Made by a program: the position numbers and the translations under genes. Of a stretch of DNA of 64,000 bases, positions 53,999 through 63,389 are shown piece by piece. Position 1 is the first letter of the stretch. Every line of letters starts with the position of its first letter. The notes beneath the pieces are model-generated. The model was not told the origin of the DNA. It ran no database searches and saw nothing but the letters and a program-made list of their open reading frames with translations. The stretch comes from Sphingobacterium sp. JB170 (GTDB lineage: Bacteria; Bacteroidota; Bacteroidia; Sphingobacteriales; Sphingobacteriaceae), in contig NZ_FUKU01000053.1 in the NCBI RefSeq assembly GCF_900163865.1, positions 44,932 to 108,931 on the forward strand, written 5' to 3'.

Positions 53999-55120
53999 TC
54001 ATGATAGTATTACGAGATCAATCTTTTCTTTTGAGAGTTTGTTCAATAAGGTATTAAAAGTATCTGTTGCCAGTATCAGCTTGACTAAGGTGATATGCGG
54101 CTTTCCAATACATACGGTGGTAATTTTCCTATCCTCACATTCTTTGATAATAGCTTTGGTTGTGTTTCTTGCCCTCACTTTTATGATTTCAGCACCCAAT
54201 TCTGTTGCTAATTTGAAATTATTGATCAGGAAGCGCTGTTTGTCCAAAGCTATTTTATCCGCACCTTCCCTGGGAGTCTGTACATACAGCACATACCATT
54301 TACTGTTGTAATAATTGGCCAATCGTGCAGTTTTTCGGATGACGGTTTTTGCCGTTTTTTCATTGCAACTGATGCAGGTTAAAAAGCGTTCTTTTTTGAC
54401 ATTTCGGGTAAGTACAACTTCCGTTTCTACCTTTCGTTGCACCTGCGATGCAACTTCTTTGAGGGCCAATTCCCGAAGTTGTAAAATATGCTCGCTCTTG
54501 AAAAAATTATTGAGCGCTGAATCAATTTTGGAACTTTCATAAATCTTACCCTCTTTCAAGCGATCAATGAGGTCCTCCGCGGTCAGGTCAATATTTACCA
54601 CTTCATCTGCTTGAGCAACCACACTATCGGGGATGCGTTCCTGCACATCTATGCCCGTGATCCCCCTTACTTCTTCATTCAGGCTTTCTATATGTTGAAT
54701 ATTTACCGCACTGATGACATTGATGCCGGCATCCAGAATATCAATTACATCCTGCCAGCGTTTTTCATTTTTGCTTCCCTCAATGTTGCAGTGTGCCAGC
54801 TCATCAACAATGACCACTTCCGGACGCAGATTAATCACAGCCTGAACATCCAGTTCTTCCAGTTCTTTTCCCTTGTAAAATAGTTTTCTTCTCGGGATAA
54901 TAGGCAGACCGTCCAATAAGGCGTGGGTTTCTTTTCGGTCATGTGTTTCTATATAGCCAATTTTAACATCTATACCATTACGCAAAAGAGTGTGTGCCTC
55001 CTGTAGCATCCTGTAACTTTTTCCCACACCGGCACTCATCCCGATATAGAGTTTGAATTTTCCTCTTCTGGATTTCTGAATTAAATCTAAAAAATGTTCA
55101 GCACTTTTTCGTTCGTCCAT
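53999..55120 (-). CDS. kdpD: KdpD sensor half (KdpD domain plus Usp-like domain)
   Basis: 373 residues from the ATG at 55120; the longer frame from 55159 is less likely. It holds the KdpD N-terminal domain (GKFKLYIGMSAGVGKSYRML with the Walker-like motif, IGYIETHDRKETHALLDGLP, VVIVDELAHCNIEG) and the Usp-like domain (ERFLTCISCNEKTAKTVIRK, ...TVCIGKPHITLVKLI). The membrane and kinase parts of classical KdpD are absent, as is usual in Bacteroidota. It probably works with the kinase at 52159-53889 to sense potassium limitation. Confidence 0.92.
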   Translation of the reverse strand: MDERKSAEHFLDLIQKSRRGKFKLYIGMSAGVGKSYRMLQEAHTLLRNGIDVKIGYIETHDRKETHALLDGLPIIPRRKLFYKGKELEELDVQAVINLRPEVVIVDELAHCNIEGSKNEKRWQDVIDILDAGINVISAVNIQHIESLNEEVRGITGIDVQERIPDSVVAQADEVVNIDLTAEDLIDRLKEGKIYESSKIDSALNNFFKSEHILQLRELALKEVASQVQRKVETEVVLTRNVKKERFLTCISCNEKTAKTVIRKTARLANYYNSKWYVLYVQTPREGADKIALDKQRFLINNFKLATELGAEIIKVRARNTTKAIIKECEDRKITTVCIGKPHITLVKLILATDTFNTLLNKLSKEKIDLVILS

Positions 55121-55148
55121 AAATTTAAAATAATATAGCTTAAAAGGG

Positions 55149-56366
55149 CTAACCTTCAATTATTTCTATTGCTTCCACTATTCCGTCTTCCATTGACATT
55201 GCCTGAGCTATCAATACAGCATTGTGGGATAGTGTTTCGTTCGTTAATAACGCACGGACACTGTCCACGAATTTCTTTGGTGTAAGTTTTTTTACGGGCA
55301 ATGGATATACGGCTACACCCTTTTGATAAGCAATTTTACCCCAAAAAAACTGGTCGCCGAGCGGATGCAATACAGGACAGGTTAAAAAAGGCTTTCCTGC
55401 TTTCAGGCACGAGGCAGTTGTGCCAATACCTCCATGGTGTACCACTGCCTTAACCAAAGGAAACAATTTGTCATAAGGGGCGGCATCAATCACTTTTATA
55501 TCCGGGTTTTTGTCCAGTACTTCCGTTTCGGAAAATCCCCAACCTTTCACTACAATTATTCTGATGTTCAACTGCTTGCTTAACGTATTGATGAGTTCAG
55601 GAATGTCAAGATTATTGCCAAAGGGCATACTTCCGAATGTTATAAGCAGTGGCAGCGCACCATTTTCGATAAAATCAACGATATCTTGCCTTAATGCGAC
55701 AGGAGAATCGTCCAGCCAAAAACCGGTAAAGAAGCTATTATGAGGAAAATCGTCAGGTTTTTTCAACAGCAGTTCGCTGATACCATAGATAGACATCAAG
55801 TCAGGCTTCCTGAATTCAAGGGAAAGTCCCATGTTTTTCCGAAACTCTTGAATAGGTTTTTTCCACATTCTTAATCCTAATTCGGTCAGTTTAAAGGTGA
55901 ACCTGTTTAGAAAAGACGGCAAAGAGAATGCACTAAACACAGGATTGGGAAATGCTGAGGTCGGCTGGCTTGCCGGAACGACATTCGTTCTAATCATCTT
56001 TTCCGGAAATTTTTCTGAAAAATTGTCTGCCATTGTTTTAATATGAAACAACACTTTATCACTTTGTTTTGCCAATTCGTAAAACTTTACTAAAGCGTCC
56101 TGTAACATGGGGTAAACAAATTTTTTCAGATGTTTTCGGGCGAGAAATGGATTATGTCGAATCTTATTTCCTTCTTCAGAATTAAGTAATGCCTGAAAGT
56201 CTGCATCGACTGGAACAAAATCCAGTTCATAAGTATTAATAAGGCCTTCAAAGTTTCTTGCTGTGGATAAAACGACTTCGTGTCCCCGATCTTTCAGCGC
56301 TTTACCCAGTACAGCGTATGGCTGCACATCTCCTCTTGTTCCCAATGTCAATATGGCTATTTTCAT
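55149..56366 (-). CDS. UGT-type glycosyltransferase
   Basis: 405 residues from the ATG at 56366. KIAILTLGTRGDVQPYAVLG, KALKDRGHEVVLSTARNFEG is the start of GT1/UGT-like glycosyltransferases, and VVHHGGIGTTASCLKAGKPF, LTCPVLHPLGDQFFWGKIAY is their donor-binding signature with the conserved His and Gly residues. Family members glycosylate lipids or small molecules. It is located within the kdp operon, between the porin and the KdpD half, ~30 bp upstream of the latter. Why a glycosyltransferase is here is unknown; it may be a passenger. Confidence 0.88.
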   Translation of the reverse strand: MKIAILTLGTRGDVQPYAVLGKALKDRGHEVVLSTARNFEGLINTYELDFVPVDADFQALLNSEEGNKIRHNPFLARKHLKKFVYPMLQDALVKFYELAKQSDKVLFHIKTMADNFSEKFPEKMIRTNVVPASQPTSAFPNPVFSAFSLPSFLNRFTFKLTELGLRMWKKPIQEFRKNMGLSLEFRKPDLMSIYGISELLLKKPDDFPHNSFFTGFWLDDSPVALRQDIVDFIENGALPLLITFGSMPFGNNLDIPELINTLSKQLNIRIIVVKGWGFSETEVLDKNPDIKVIDAAPYDKLFPLVKAVVHHGGIGTTASCLKAGKPFLTCPVLHPLGDQFFWGKIAYQKGVAVYPLPVKKLTPKKFVDSVRALLTNETLSHNAVLIAQAMSMEDGIVEAIEIIEG

Positions 56367-56459
56367 ATTAATGTGTATTTGCACTAAATCAAATTTACTA
56401 TAATAAGTGGGTAAAAACGACACGCTATTAACTGGTCGTTTTTACCCATTTTAGCTATA

Positions 56460-57542
56460 TTAAAATTGAATCGCCAGCGATGTAATCGCCATCACATCTC
56501 CTTTTTTCATCACATCATCCCGGTTTAAGAAAACAGCATCCTTGCTGTTTAAGCTTTTGACCTCGGTACGCCAAACTAAATTGGGCAGAATCCGGTAATC
56601 TACGTTGAGTGAAGCTCCAAAAGTCTGAAAACCGTTTTCTGCGCCGGAATCTATAATAACACCATTTTTGTCATTGTAATATTCTCCTCTTGCAGCAATG
56701 TTTAATTTGTCTGTGGGAGAGTATTTGGCAATTAGTACAGGTGTATACCAGGTATCGTAATCACTGCTTGATTTTTCTTTTTGCTGTGCTCCGATATCGA
56801 ACCCGGCAATCAAAGCAAATTGACTGTCGATTTCAAACTGCCCGTACAGATTATGGAAATAGCGCATTCTTCGCTCATCATCCGGAAAATCATTCCCAAT
56901 GAAAGAGCTGCTGTTTAACGTCACTTTCTCACTAGGGCGGTAAGTCAATTGGTGTCCGAACGCCGGCGTGGTGTTCCCCTCCACGCGTTGGATACGTTGC
57001 CAGCTGTTCATCACAAGGACAGCCATATCCCATTTGCCATTATTTGTACTGTATGATAGTTTAGCTCCTGTTTCAAAATACGGCGAATTGTCAGCCATCA
57101 TACTTCTTGTCAACGTATAGCAGTCAGCGCCAATCGCACTTTCAAAGCCGATATGGGAAGGTAAAATACCTGCATCCAACCATAAATCGTGGTTTTTGGA
57201 CAATTTAACGCCGATATTTGCTTCATAGATGTTTTTTAGGACACCTTCTTCAGCAGCATAATTGGCATTCATATATGAACCTACGCCAAAACCCAAATTC
57301 GCTCGTACATTGTCCGTTTGGTAAGCAGCTTTGATCAACCCTAAGTTAAGGCTGACTTCATTGTTGCGGTTGTGACTGTACATAAATCCCGGTCTGGCGT
57401 TGGATTTCGGATTATTAAAATACTGCTGATAATATACTTCGGCGTATCCATTGATGGTTAAGGGCTTTTTTTCAATTTCCTGAGCACATATGCTCCCTGT
57501 CGCTCCCAGCAGGATTGCTGAAAACATAATTATGTTTTTCAT
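56460..57542 (-). CDS. Kdp-associated outer-membrane porin
   Basis: 360 residues. Signal peptide (IIMFSAILLGATGSICAQ), then a beta-barrel: LTINGYAEVYYQQYFNNPKS, GLIKAAYQTDNVRANLGFGV, GSYMNANYA, ANIGVKLSKNHDLWLDAGIL, ...LVWRTEVKSLN. The layout fits Bacteroidota porins of the BBP2/PF07642 family often found in kdp operons. Likely role: passage of potassium, or of other small solutes, through the outer membrane for the Kdp ATPase. It follows kdpC by ~120 bp. Confidence 0.85.
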   Translation of the reverse strand: MKNIIMFSAILLGATGSICAQEIEKKPLTINGYAEVYYQQYFNNPKSNARPGFMYSHNRNNEVSLNLGLIKAAYQTDNVRANLGFGVGSYMNANYAAEEGVLKNIYEANIGVKLSKNHDLWLDAGILPSHIGFESAIGADCYTLTRSMMADNSPYFETGAKLSYSTNNGKWDMAVLVMNSWQRIQRVEGNTTPAFGHQLTYRPSEKVTLNSSSFIGNDFPDDERRMRYFHNLYGQFEIDSQFALIAGFDIGAQQKEKSSSDYDTWYTPVLIAKYSPTDKLNIAARGEYYNDKNGVIIDSGAENGFQTFGASLNVDYRILPNLVWRTEVKSLNSKDAVFLNRDDVMKKGDVMAITSLAIQF

Positions 57543-57659
57543 CTAAATAAATTGTTGTTTGAATGATTAAAATCTACATGTTTTATGGAATTCCTCTCAC
57601 AACCTATATTTCCAATGGCTACACATACATGTGAAGTAATGGTGCGAAAGGTTGTTCAG

Positions 57660-58220
57660 TTACATTAGTTCGTCTAGCGCGATATTTAATTTCAGTACAT
57701 TTATTTTTTCCGGTCCAAATATGCCCCACAAAGGTTTTTCTGTCTGCTCATCAATTAATTGATTTAATTTTAGCTCATCGACACCTCTTATTTTAGCAAT
57801 TCTTTTTACCTGTACTTTTGCAGCCTGTACTGAAAAGTTGGGATCTAATCCACTTCCGCTGGCGGTAACGAGGTCTACAGGAATTTCGGATTTATCTATT
57901 CCGGGGTTGTGGACTAAAAAAGTGTCAATTCGCGCCTTAACTTCCGTTAAGTACTCTTCGTTGGAAGGGCCTTTATTACTACCTCCCGAACCCGAAGCAT
58001 CGTAATCCACCGCGGAAGGTCTAGACCAGAAGTATTGATCTCGAGTAAAGGATTGCCCTATGTTGGAATAGTATTTCTTTCCGTTATGTTCAATGATTTC
58101 TCCCTTTCCCGCGTTGGGAGCAAACTGTGCAATGCCCCATACCGCAAGGGGATAGATGACCGTAAAAAAAACGATCATGACAACAGTCAATTTTAATGCG
58201 GGCAAAATATGTTTTTTCAT
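57660..58220 (-). CDS. kdpC: Potassium-transporting ATPase subunit KdpC
   Basis: 186 residues from the ATG at 58220. One N-terminal membrane helix (ALKLTVVMIVFFTVIYPLAV), then the KdpC soluble part with GQSFTRDQYFWSRPSAVDYD, SGSGGSNKGPSNEEYL, LVTASGSGLDPNFSVQAAKV, IDEQTEKP. KdpC is the small subunit that helps potassium binding in the KdpFABC complex. It follows kdpB by ~126 bp, a gap with a 15-bp repeat shared with the KdpD gap. Confidence 0.95.
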   Translation of the reverse strand: MKKHILPALKLTVVMIVFFTVIYPLAVWGIAQFAPNAGKGEIIEHNGKKYYSNIGQSFTRDQYFWSRPSAVDYDASGSGGSNKGPSNEEYLTEVKARIDTFLVHNPGIDKSEIPVDLVTASGSGLDPNFSVQAAKVQVKRIAKIRGVDELKLNQLIDEQTEKPLWGIFGPEKINVLKLNIALDELM

Positions 58221-58241
58221 CTTATTTAATTGTTTTAATGT

Positions 58242-58256
58242 TGATGAAGCTATCAA
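58242..58256. repeat. 15-bp repeat shared by two kdp intergenic gaps
   Basis: TGATGAAGCTATCAA occurs here, between kdpB and kdpC, and at 53939-53953, between the KdpD half and the kinase, in the same orientation. Both sit in untranslated spacers of the operon. Confidence 0.7.
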
Positions 58257-58346
58257 GCGCTTGCGCTCTTCATGGTTTCATTTTTTGTTGAGATGTGAAA
58301 AGTAAAATGGTAGAAGCCCTTTTCACCTATCGATTTTTACTTACCA

Positions 58347-60356
58347 TTAAATAAAAATCGATATAGCCATATCAATCAATTTAATTCCTGCAAAGGGTAC
58401 CAATACACCACCCAAACCAAATATCAACAGGTTCCTGCGAAGCAAAGCACTTGCTCCAATGGGTTTGTAGGCCACACCTTTCAGCGCCAAGGGTATAAGC
58501 AAGGGAATGATGATTGCATTAAAAATTACCGCGGCAAGAATAGCTGTTTCGGGACTGTGCAGGTTCATGACATTTAACCTCTGCAATGCGGGTATTGCCG
58601 TGATGAACAGCGCCGGAATAATAGCGAAATATTTGGCTACATCATTGGCAATACTGAAGGTAGTCAATGTACCACGGGTCATCAGCAACTGTTTCCCGAT
58701 CTCGACGATCTCAATCAATTTGGTAGGGTCGTTGTCCAGGTCCACCATATTTCCTGCTTCTTTCGCCGCTTGCGTACCGCTATTCATTGCTACACCTACA
58801 TCTGCCTGTGCCAATGCCGGAGCATCATTGGTCCCGTCACCCATCATGGCTACCAAACGGCCTTCTGATTGTTCTTTCTTGATATAATTCATCTTATCTT
58901 CAGGTTTCGCTTCTGCGATAAAATCGTCTACACCAGCTTTCTCCGCGATGAATTTTGCCGTTAAGGGATTGTCGCCCGTTACCATGACCGTTTTAATCCC
59001 CATTTTGCGAAGACGTTCAAACCGTTCTTGGATGCCGGGTTTGATGATATCCTGTAATTCGATGACGCCCAATACAATTTCGTTTTCCGAGACAACCAGT
59101 GGTGTACCTCCATTTTGGGCAATCGCTTTTACTCTTTCTCCGACTTCAATTGGAAATTTATTTCCAGCCTGAGTAACAATATTTTTGATGGCGTCAGTCG
59201 CTCCTTTTCGGATCTGTGTATTTTCATAATCGATACCTGAACTGCGAGTTTCAGCTGTAAACGTGATAAATTCCGGATTTTTTACTTCATAGCTTAACGG
59301 ATTGATCCCGGCGAGTTCAATTATCGATTTTCCTTCCGGGGTTTCATCCGCCATAGAACTCAATACAGCTGCTTTTATCAATCTTTTTTCATCAATACCA
59401 TCAGCAGGATAGAAATTGGTTGCTTTCCGGTTACCAATGGTAATCGTTCCTGTTTTATCCAAAAGTAAAACATCAATATCACCTGCTGTTTCAACAGCCT
59501 TTCCGCTTTTGGTAATTACATTCGCTCTCAAAGCTCTGTCCATTCCGGCAATACCGATAGCGGACAATAGCCCCCCGATAGTTGTAGGAATAAGACAGAT
59601 AAACAAGGAGATAAAGGAGGCAATCGTGATGGTTACATTGGAGTAATCGGCAAACGGCTTTAAGGTCACACACACGATGATAAATACCAGTGTGAATCCG
59701 GCCAGCAAGATCGTCAATGCTATTTCATTCGGTGTCTTTTGCCGCGCCGCACCTTCGACCAAAGCGATCATTTTGTCCAGAAAGCTCTCGCCGGGCTGTG
59801 TCGTCACTTCAACTACAATTCTATCCGACAGTACTTTTGTACCGCCTGTTACAGAGCTTTTATCTCCACCGGCCTCACGGATTACAGGAGCAGATTCACC
59901 GGTAATGGCACTCTCATCGATGGTTGCCAATCCCTTAACTATTTGTCCATCGGAGGGTATAATATCTCCTGCCTCGCAGACGAAAGTATCTCCTTTTTGC
60001 AATTGGGCGGACGAAATCGTATTCCCATTTTCTAATTTTGCAGGCGTTTCCTCTCTTGTTTTCCGGAGGCTATCTGCCTGTGCTTTTCCTCTCGCTTCGG
60101 CAATGGCCTCCGCAAAGTTGGCAAATAATAAAGTCAGCAGTAATATGATAAAGACGGTAAAGTTGTAACCAAAACTTCCCTGTCCCTGTGCGCCTGTCAA
60201 TGTCCAGAAACTGACAATTAACATGACCAATGTGCCTATCCATACGGTAAACATGACCGGATTGCGGAACATTGTTTTCGGATTGAGTTTCAAAAAAGAC
60301 TGTGTCAAGGCTTGCTGAACCAGATCTTTTTGAAACAACGATGTATTATTGTTCAT
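58347..60356 (-). CDS. kdpB: Potassium-transporting ATPase ATP-binding subunit KdpB
   Basis: 669 residues, normal length. P-type ATPase features: actuator motif TGES at 152-155, phosphorylation motif [15 protein letters not shown] with Asp300, KGA in RKGATDAI, and the hinge ATGDNPL-like [14 protein letters not shown] with [20 protein letters not shown]. It couples ATP hydrolysis to potassium import with KdpA. Neighbours kdpA (upstream, 22 bp) and kdpC (downstream). Confidence 0.97.
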   Translation of the reverse strand: MNNNTSLFQKDLVQQALTQSFLKLNPKTMFRNPVMFTVWIGTLVMLIVSFWTLTGAQGQGSFGYNFTVFIILLLTLLFANFAEAIAEARGKAQADSLRKTREETPAKLENGNTISSAQLQKGDTFVCEAGDIIPSDGQIVKGLATIDESAITGESAPVIREAGGDKSSVTGGTKVLSDRIVVEVTTQPGESFLDKMIALVEGAARQKTPNEIALTILLAGFTLVFIIVCVTLKPFADYSNVTITIASFISLFICLIPTTIGGLLSAIGIAGMDRALRANVITKSGKAVETAGDIDVLLLDKTGTITIGNRKATNFYPADGIDEKRLIKAAVLSSMADETPEGKSIIELAGINPLSYEVKNPEFITFTAETRSSGIDYENTQIRKGATDAIKNIVTQAGNKFPIEVGERVKAIAQNGGTPLVVSENEIVLGVIELQDIIKPGIQERFERLRKMGIKTVMVTGDNPLTAKFIAEKAGVDDFIAEAKPEDKMNYIKKEQSEGRLVAMMGDGTNDAPALAQADVGVAMNSGTQAAKEAGNMVDLDNDPTKLIEIVEIGKQLLMTRGTLTTFSIANDVAKYFAIIPALFITAIPALQRLNVMNLHSPETAILAAVIFNAIIIPLLIPLALKGVAYKPIGASALLRRNLLIFGLGGVLVPFAGIKLIDMAISIFI

Positions 60357-60378
60357 TTTTAATTTCTTTTATCAATTT

Positions 60379-62067
60379 TTAATAAAGTGAGAAGTATTCT
60401 GCAATAGGTCCTAATGCCAATACCGGGAAGAATGACAACGCTGCAACGATCGCGATTACAGCTAATACCATCAGTCCAAAAGTGGACGTGTCGGTTTTCA
60501 GTGTTCCCTCACCTTCGGGGATGAATTTCTTCTGTGCCAATAAACCTGCTATCGCGACCGGGCCAATAATCGGTAAGAAGCGCGATAGGATAAGCACAAA
60601 GCCGGTACTGATGTTCCACCATATTGTGTTATCTCCCAAACCTTCAAAACCACTACCGTTGTTCGCCGATGAGGATGTATATTCATAAAGCATTTCGCTC
60701 AGACCATGGAATCCGGGGTTGTTTAACGTCGCCGTTGTGTATTGTGGCAATGCTGCGGCTAATGCGGTACCGACCAGTATGAGAAAAGGATGCAGTAAAG
60801 CGATGATCATGGCAATCTTCATTTCACCGGCTTCGACTTTTTTACCTAGAAACTCCGGTGTTCTTCCCACCATCAAGCCACTGATAAAAACAGCAAGAAT
60901 GATGAAGACGAAAAAGTTTAGGATCCCAACACCGACACCCCCATAGAAACTGTTGATCATCATGGCCAGTAACTCATTCATTCCGGACAAAGGCATGGAG
61001 CTGTCATGCATGGAATTGACTGAACCGGTAGAGATCACAGTTGTGACGATACTCCAAAAACCCGATGCGGGAGCTCCCAGACGTATTTCCTTTCCTTCCA
61101 TCGCCCCAAGAGAATTATCTACCCCCATAGCGGCGATCGCCGGATTACCGTTCATTTCCATGTTAATATTGGGAACAGCAAGCATCAGGAAACCCACGGT
61201 CATTACGCCAAAGATCATCCACGATAATTTTCTTCTTCTGATAAAATAACCAAATGCGAAAATCATAGCCATGGGCACCAGGAGCTGAGCGATCATCTCG
61301 ACCATATTGGACAGATACGATGGATTTTCGAAGGGGTGGGCGGAATTTACACCAAAAAAACCTCCTCCATTGGTTCCCACGTGTTTGATCGGAACGAAGG
61401 CGGCCGCAGGGCCTCTGGAGACCTCAATGCGATCTCCTTGTAATGTAGTAATGGTGTCTTTTCCCTCGAAGGTCATCGGCGTGCCCTCAAAAGCAAGGAT
61501 AATGGCCACAACAAACGAGATAGGAAGCAGTATACGGGTACATGATTTTACAAAGTAGGTATAAAAGTTTCCTAAACTTGTTGCCGATTTATCCCGGAAT
61601 GCCCTGAACACCACTACAGCAGCTGCCATTCCTGTTCCGGCACTTACAAATTGCAGGAACATCAGCCAATACTGTCCTAGATAGCTCAATCCTGATTCTC
61701 CGGAGTAGTGCTGTAGATTACAGTTCACCACGAAAGAAATAACCGTATTGAAAGCCAGATCGGCCGACATACTTGGGTTTTTGTCCGGATTCAGCGGCAG
61801 GCTTCCCTGGGTCATCAAAATAAGCATCCCTAACAGGAACCAGACCATATTAATGGTGAGCAGTGCTATCAGATGCTGTTTCCAGCTCATTTCTGTCTGT
61901 GGCTTGATGCCACTAATCTTATAAAAAATATTTTCTAGCGGACTGAAGACCGGGTCGAGCAGTGTTTTTTCACCGCCATATACTCTTGCGATGTATTTAC
62001 CCAGCGGTATTGCCAGCAATATCGCCAGGGTAAACATGACAATAATTCCTAAAATTTCTGTGTTCAT
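60379..62067 (-). CDS. kdpA: Potassium-binding/translocating subunit KdpA
   Basis: 562 residues with about ten membrane helices. Recognisable KdpA blocks: GKYIARVYGGEKTLLDPVFS, FVVNCNLQHYSGESGLSYLG, KHVGTNGGGFFGVNSAHPFE (a selectivity-filter loop with the GGG signature), and EFLGKKVEAGEMKIAMI near the C-terminus. It forms the channel-like subunit that binds potassium and passes it to KdpB. It starts 6 bp after a 37-residue membrane ORF. Confidence 0.97.
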   Translation of the reverse strand: MNTEILGIIVMFTLAILLAIPLGKYIARVYGGEKTLLDPVFSPLENIFYKISGIKPQTEMSWKQHLIALLTINMVWFLLGMLILMTQGSLPLNPDKNPSMSADLAFNTVISFVVNCNLQHYSGESGLSYLGQYWLMFLQFVSAGTGMAAAVVVFRAFRDKSATSLGNFYTYFVKSCTRILLPISFVVAIILAFEGTPMTFEGKDTITTLQGDRIEVSRGPAAAFVPIKHVGTNGGGFFGVNSAHPFENPSYLSNMVEMIAQLLVPMAMIFAFGYFIRRRKLSWMIFGVMTVGFLMLAVPNINMEMNGNPAIAAMGVDNSLGAMEGKEIRLGAPASGFWSIVTTVISTGSVNSMHDSSMPLSGMNELLAMMINSFYGGVGVGILNFFVFIILAVFISGLMVGRTPEFLGKKVEAGEMKIAMIIALLHPFLILVGTALAAALPQYTTATLNNPGFHGLSEMLYEYTSSSANNGSGFEGLGDNTIWWNISTGFVLILSRFLPIIGPVAIAGLLAQKKFIPEGEGTLKTDTSTFGLMVLAVIAIVAALSFFPVLALGPIAEYFSLY

Positions 62068-62072
62068 TTTTC

Positions 62073-62186
62073 TTAATTAAATATGGTTTTCAATATCCAT
62101 CCAAACAGTTTGACGAATCCCAAAATAAGCAGGAAAATCAAAGCTATGGGGGCTACATCGTTCACTTCTGTAATTATCTTTATCAT
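62073..62186 (-). CDS. 37-residue membrane peptide directly before kdpA
   Basis: The frame MIKIITEVNDVAPI, ALIFLLILGFVKLFGWILKT, IFN has one helix and a charged start. Stop is 5 bp before the kdpA ATG, so a coupled translation is likely. It resembles KdpF in size and helix but lacks the family tail. It may be a small operon-specific membrane subunit or a leader peptide. Too short for usual annotation; no homologue known to me. Confidence 0.55.
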   Translation of the reverse strand: MIKIITEVNDVAPIALIFLLILGFVKLFGWILKTIFN

Positions 62187-62195
62187 GGGCTTCGT

Positions 62196-62312
62196 TTATG
62201 GTTTTAAGATTTGGATCTTGAGAATTGCCAGATAGATAACCGAGATGAAAAAAAGTATCCAGCATATTATGGACAGCCATTCCTTGATTTTTCCCTTTGG
62301 ATTGTTCTTCAC
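62196..62312 (-). CDS. 38-residue membrane peptide between kdpF and kdpA
   Basis: From a GTG at 62312: VKNNPKGKIKEWLSIICWIL, FFISVIYLAILKIQILKP, stop at 62196. A single strong helix after a basic start. The frame is open further upstream into kdpF but no better start is present. Spacing to the next small ORF is ~10 bp. Conservation is unknown; treat as a candidate. Confidence 0.45.
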   Translation of the reverse strand: MKNNPKGKIKEWLSIICWILFFISVIYLAILKIQILKP

Positions 62313-62325
62313 CTGCTGAAGTTGT

Positions 62326-62403
62326 TTAAAATTTTTCTGGTTTGAGCAGTACGTAGCAGATGTAAACAAACACGCCTATGGCTACTATGAATAATGCGAT
62401 CAT
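62326..62403 (-). CDS. kdpF: KdpF, small subunit of the Kdp complex
   Basis: 25 residues: MIALFIVAIGVFVYI, CYVLLKPEKF. The one-helix layout ending Y-x-LLxPE-x-F is diagnostic for KdpF, which stabilises KdpFABC. Its ATG overlaps the TGA of the upstream gene (ATGA), showing translational coupling with that gene and making it the first structural gene of the kdp operon. Confidence 0.88.
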   Translation of the reverse strand: MIALFIVAIGVFVYICYVLLKPEKF

Positions 62404-62807
62404 AAATTTATATTTTGTGTTAAATTATTTTTTGTTTGAAGCTGGTAAATGTTTTTCAAATTTTTGGGAATAGTCTGGTATACATACGCCCATTGCTCTG
62501 CGGTACAACGCCTTTTCATTCCCGTAAAAGAGCGCACAAAAAGATTTTCAACAAGGTATTGTACGTATTCATTACCGCGCTTATAGAGACACCCTATGAT
62601 TTTTATTCTGACACCAATCTTTTCTGCTTGTCCGTTGGTTAATAAAATATTGATATGATTCACTATTGCTTGCAAGATGCCTGCAAAATTTTTACGGGTA
62701 GAAAGTTTATTTATCTCCTCTTTGATATCCCCGTAGTGAAATGCCAGGTAAGCACTGGCCCTGTTTTCGCTCAATTTATCCATTAGCTCAGTTACATTTT
62801 CTCGCAA
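62400..62807 (-). CDS. Small helical protein coupled to kdpF
   Basis: 135 residues, mostly helical: VTELMDKLSENRASAYLAFH, YGDIKEEINKLSTRKNF, KIIGCLYKRGNEYVQYLVEN, LFVRSFTGMKRRC. The middle block (LYKRGNEYVQYLVENLFV) is matched by LYHRGNQYTRNAIENEFLTA in the gene at 62922, so the two are paralogues. I tentatively relate them to DUF7674. Its stop overlaps the kdpF start codon, so it belongs to the kdp operon. Function unknown; a soluble regulator is plausible. Confidence 0.7.
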   Translation of the reverse strand: MRENVTELMDKLSENRASAYLAFHYGDIKEEINKLSTRKNFAGILQAIVNHINILLTNGQAEKIGVRIKIIGCLYKRGNEYVQYLVENLFVRSFTGMKRRCTAEQWAYVYQTIPKNLKNIYQLQTKNNLTQNINL

Positions 62808-62921
62808 TTATCGGAAGAACAGAGTCGACAGGATAGGGTAAAAGCTAAAATTATCTTTGCCAGATCTTTTTAGTTTACCCCATCTGTGTTTTTCATTTTC
62901 GTTCATCTGATAGCGCAATAT

Positions 62922-63281
62922 TTAATTTTCGAGGATAGTCTTTATGTATCCTTTTCTTAATTCTACCGGCAATAGTTCTAAATGCATTTTCAGGCTTCCG
63001 GGGCTTTCCTCAAAGGACAGTGCTGTTAGAAACTCATTTTCAATCGCATTGCGTGTATATTGATTTCCTCGGTGATAAAGCAGGTTAACTATTTTTGCAA
63101 TTTCCTGCACACGTTCCAGCTCATTTTCCCGTCCGGAATGGATTTTATGCATACATACTTCTGCTAATTTGTGCAATAGTTGGTAGTCTGCCACAGTATC
63201 ATCCAAATGGTCTATGTCTGGTATAAGACTGGCCGTTTCAGGAACCCATTGACGAATGGTGTTTATGATTTTTGTTTTCAT
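62922..63281 (-). CDS. Small helical protein, paralogue of the kdpF-coupled one
   Basis: 119 residues: IRQWVPETASLIPDIDHLDD, YQLLHKLAEVCMHKI, then NLLYHRGNQYTRNAIENEFL and a C-terminal HLELLPVELRKGYIKTIL. The RGNxYxxxxIEN block is shared with its neighbour. It is separated from it by ~114 bp. No signal or membrane helix. Function unknown. Confidence 0.7.
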   Translation of the reverse strand: MKTKIINTIRQWVPETASLIPDIDHLDDTVADYQLLHKLAEVCMHKIHSGRENELERVQEIAKIVNLLYHRGNQYTRNAIENEFLTALSFEESPGSLKMHLELLPVELRKGYIKTILEN

Positions 63282-63290
63282 TTTTTTATG

Positions 63291-63374
63291 CTAAATTTTC
63301 TCAAAAAAATCTATTGATTTAAAGAGCAAGCCAAAGCAGGCAAGCCCCGCTAATACTAAAATGGATGTTATCAT
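63291..63374 (-). CDS. 27-residue membrane peptide
   Basis: MITSILVLAGLACFGLLFKS, IDFFEKI. A single helix with a short charged tail, ending 9 bp before the next gene. KdpF-like in size but without its PE-x-F end. Candidate small membrane protein of the kdp operon. Confidence 0.45.
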   Translation of the reverse strand: MITSILVLAGLACFGLLFKSIDFFEKI

Positions 63375-63389
63375 ATTTTTTTATGTTTG

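Noticed and set aside
62077..62280. 67-codon minus-strand frame before kdpA
   Set aside because: It overlaps in another frame with two small membrane ORFs that look far more protein-like, so it is probably a shadow.
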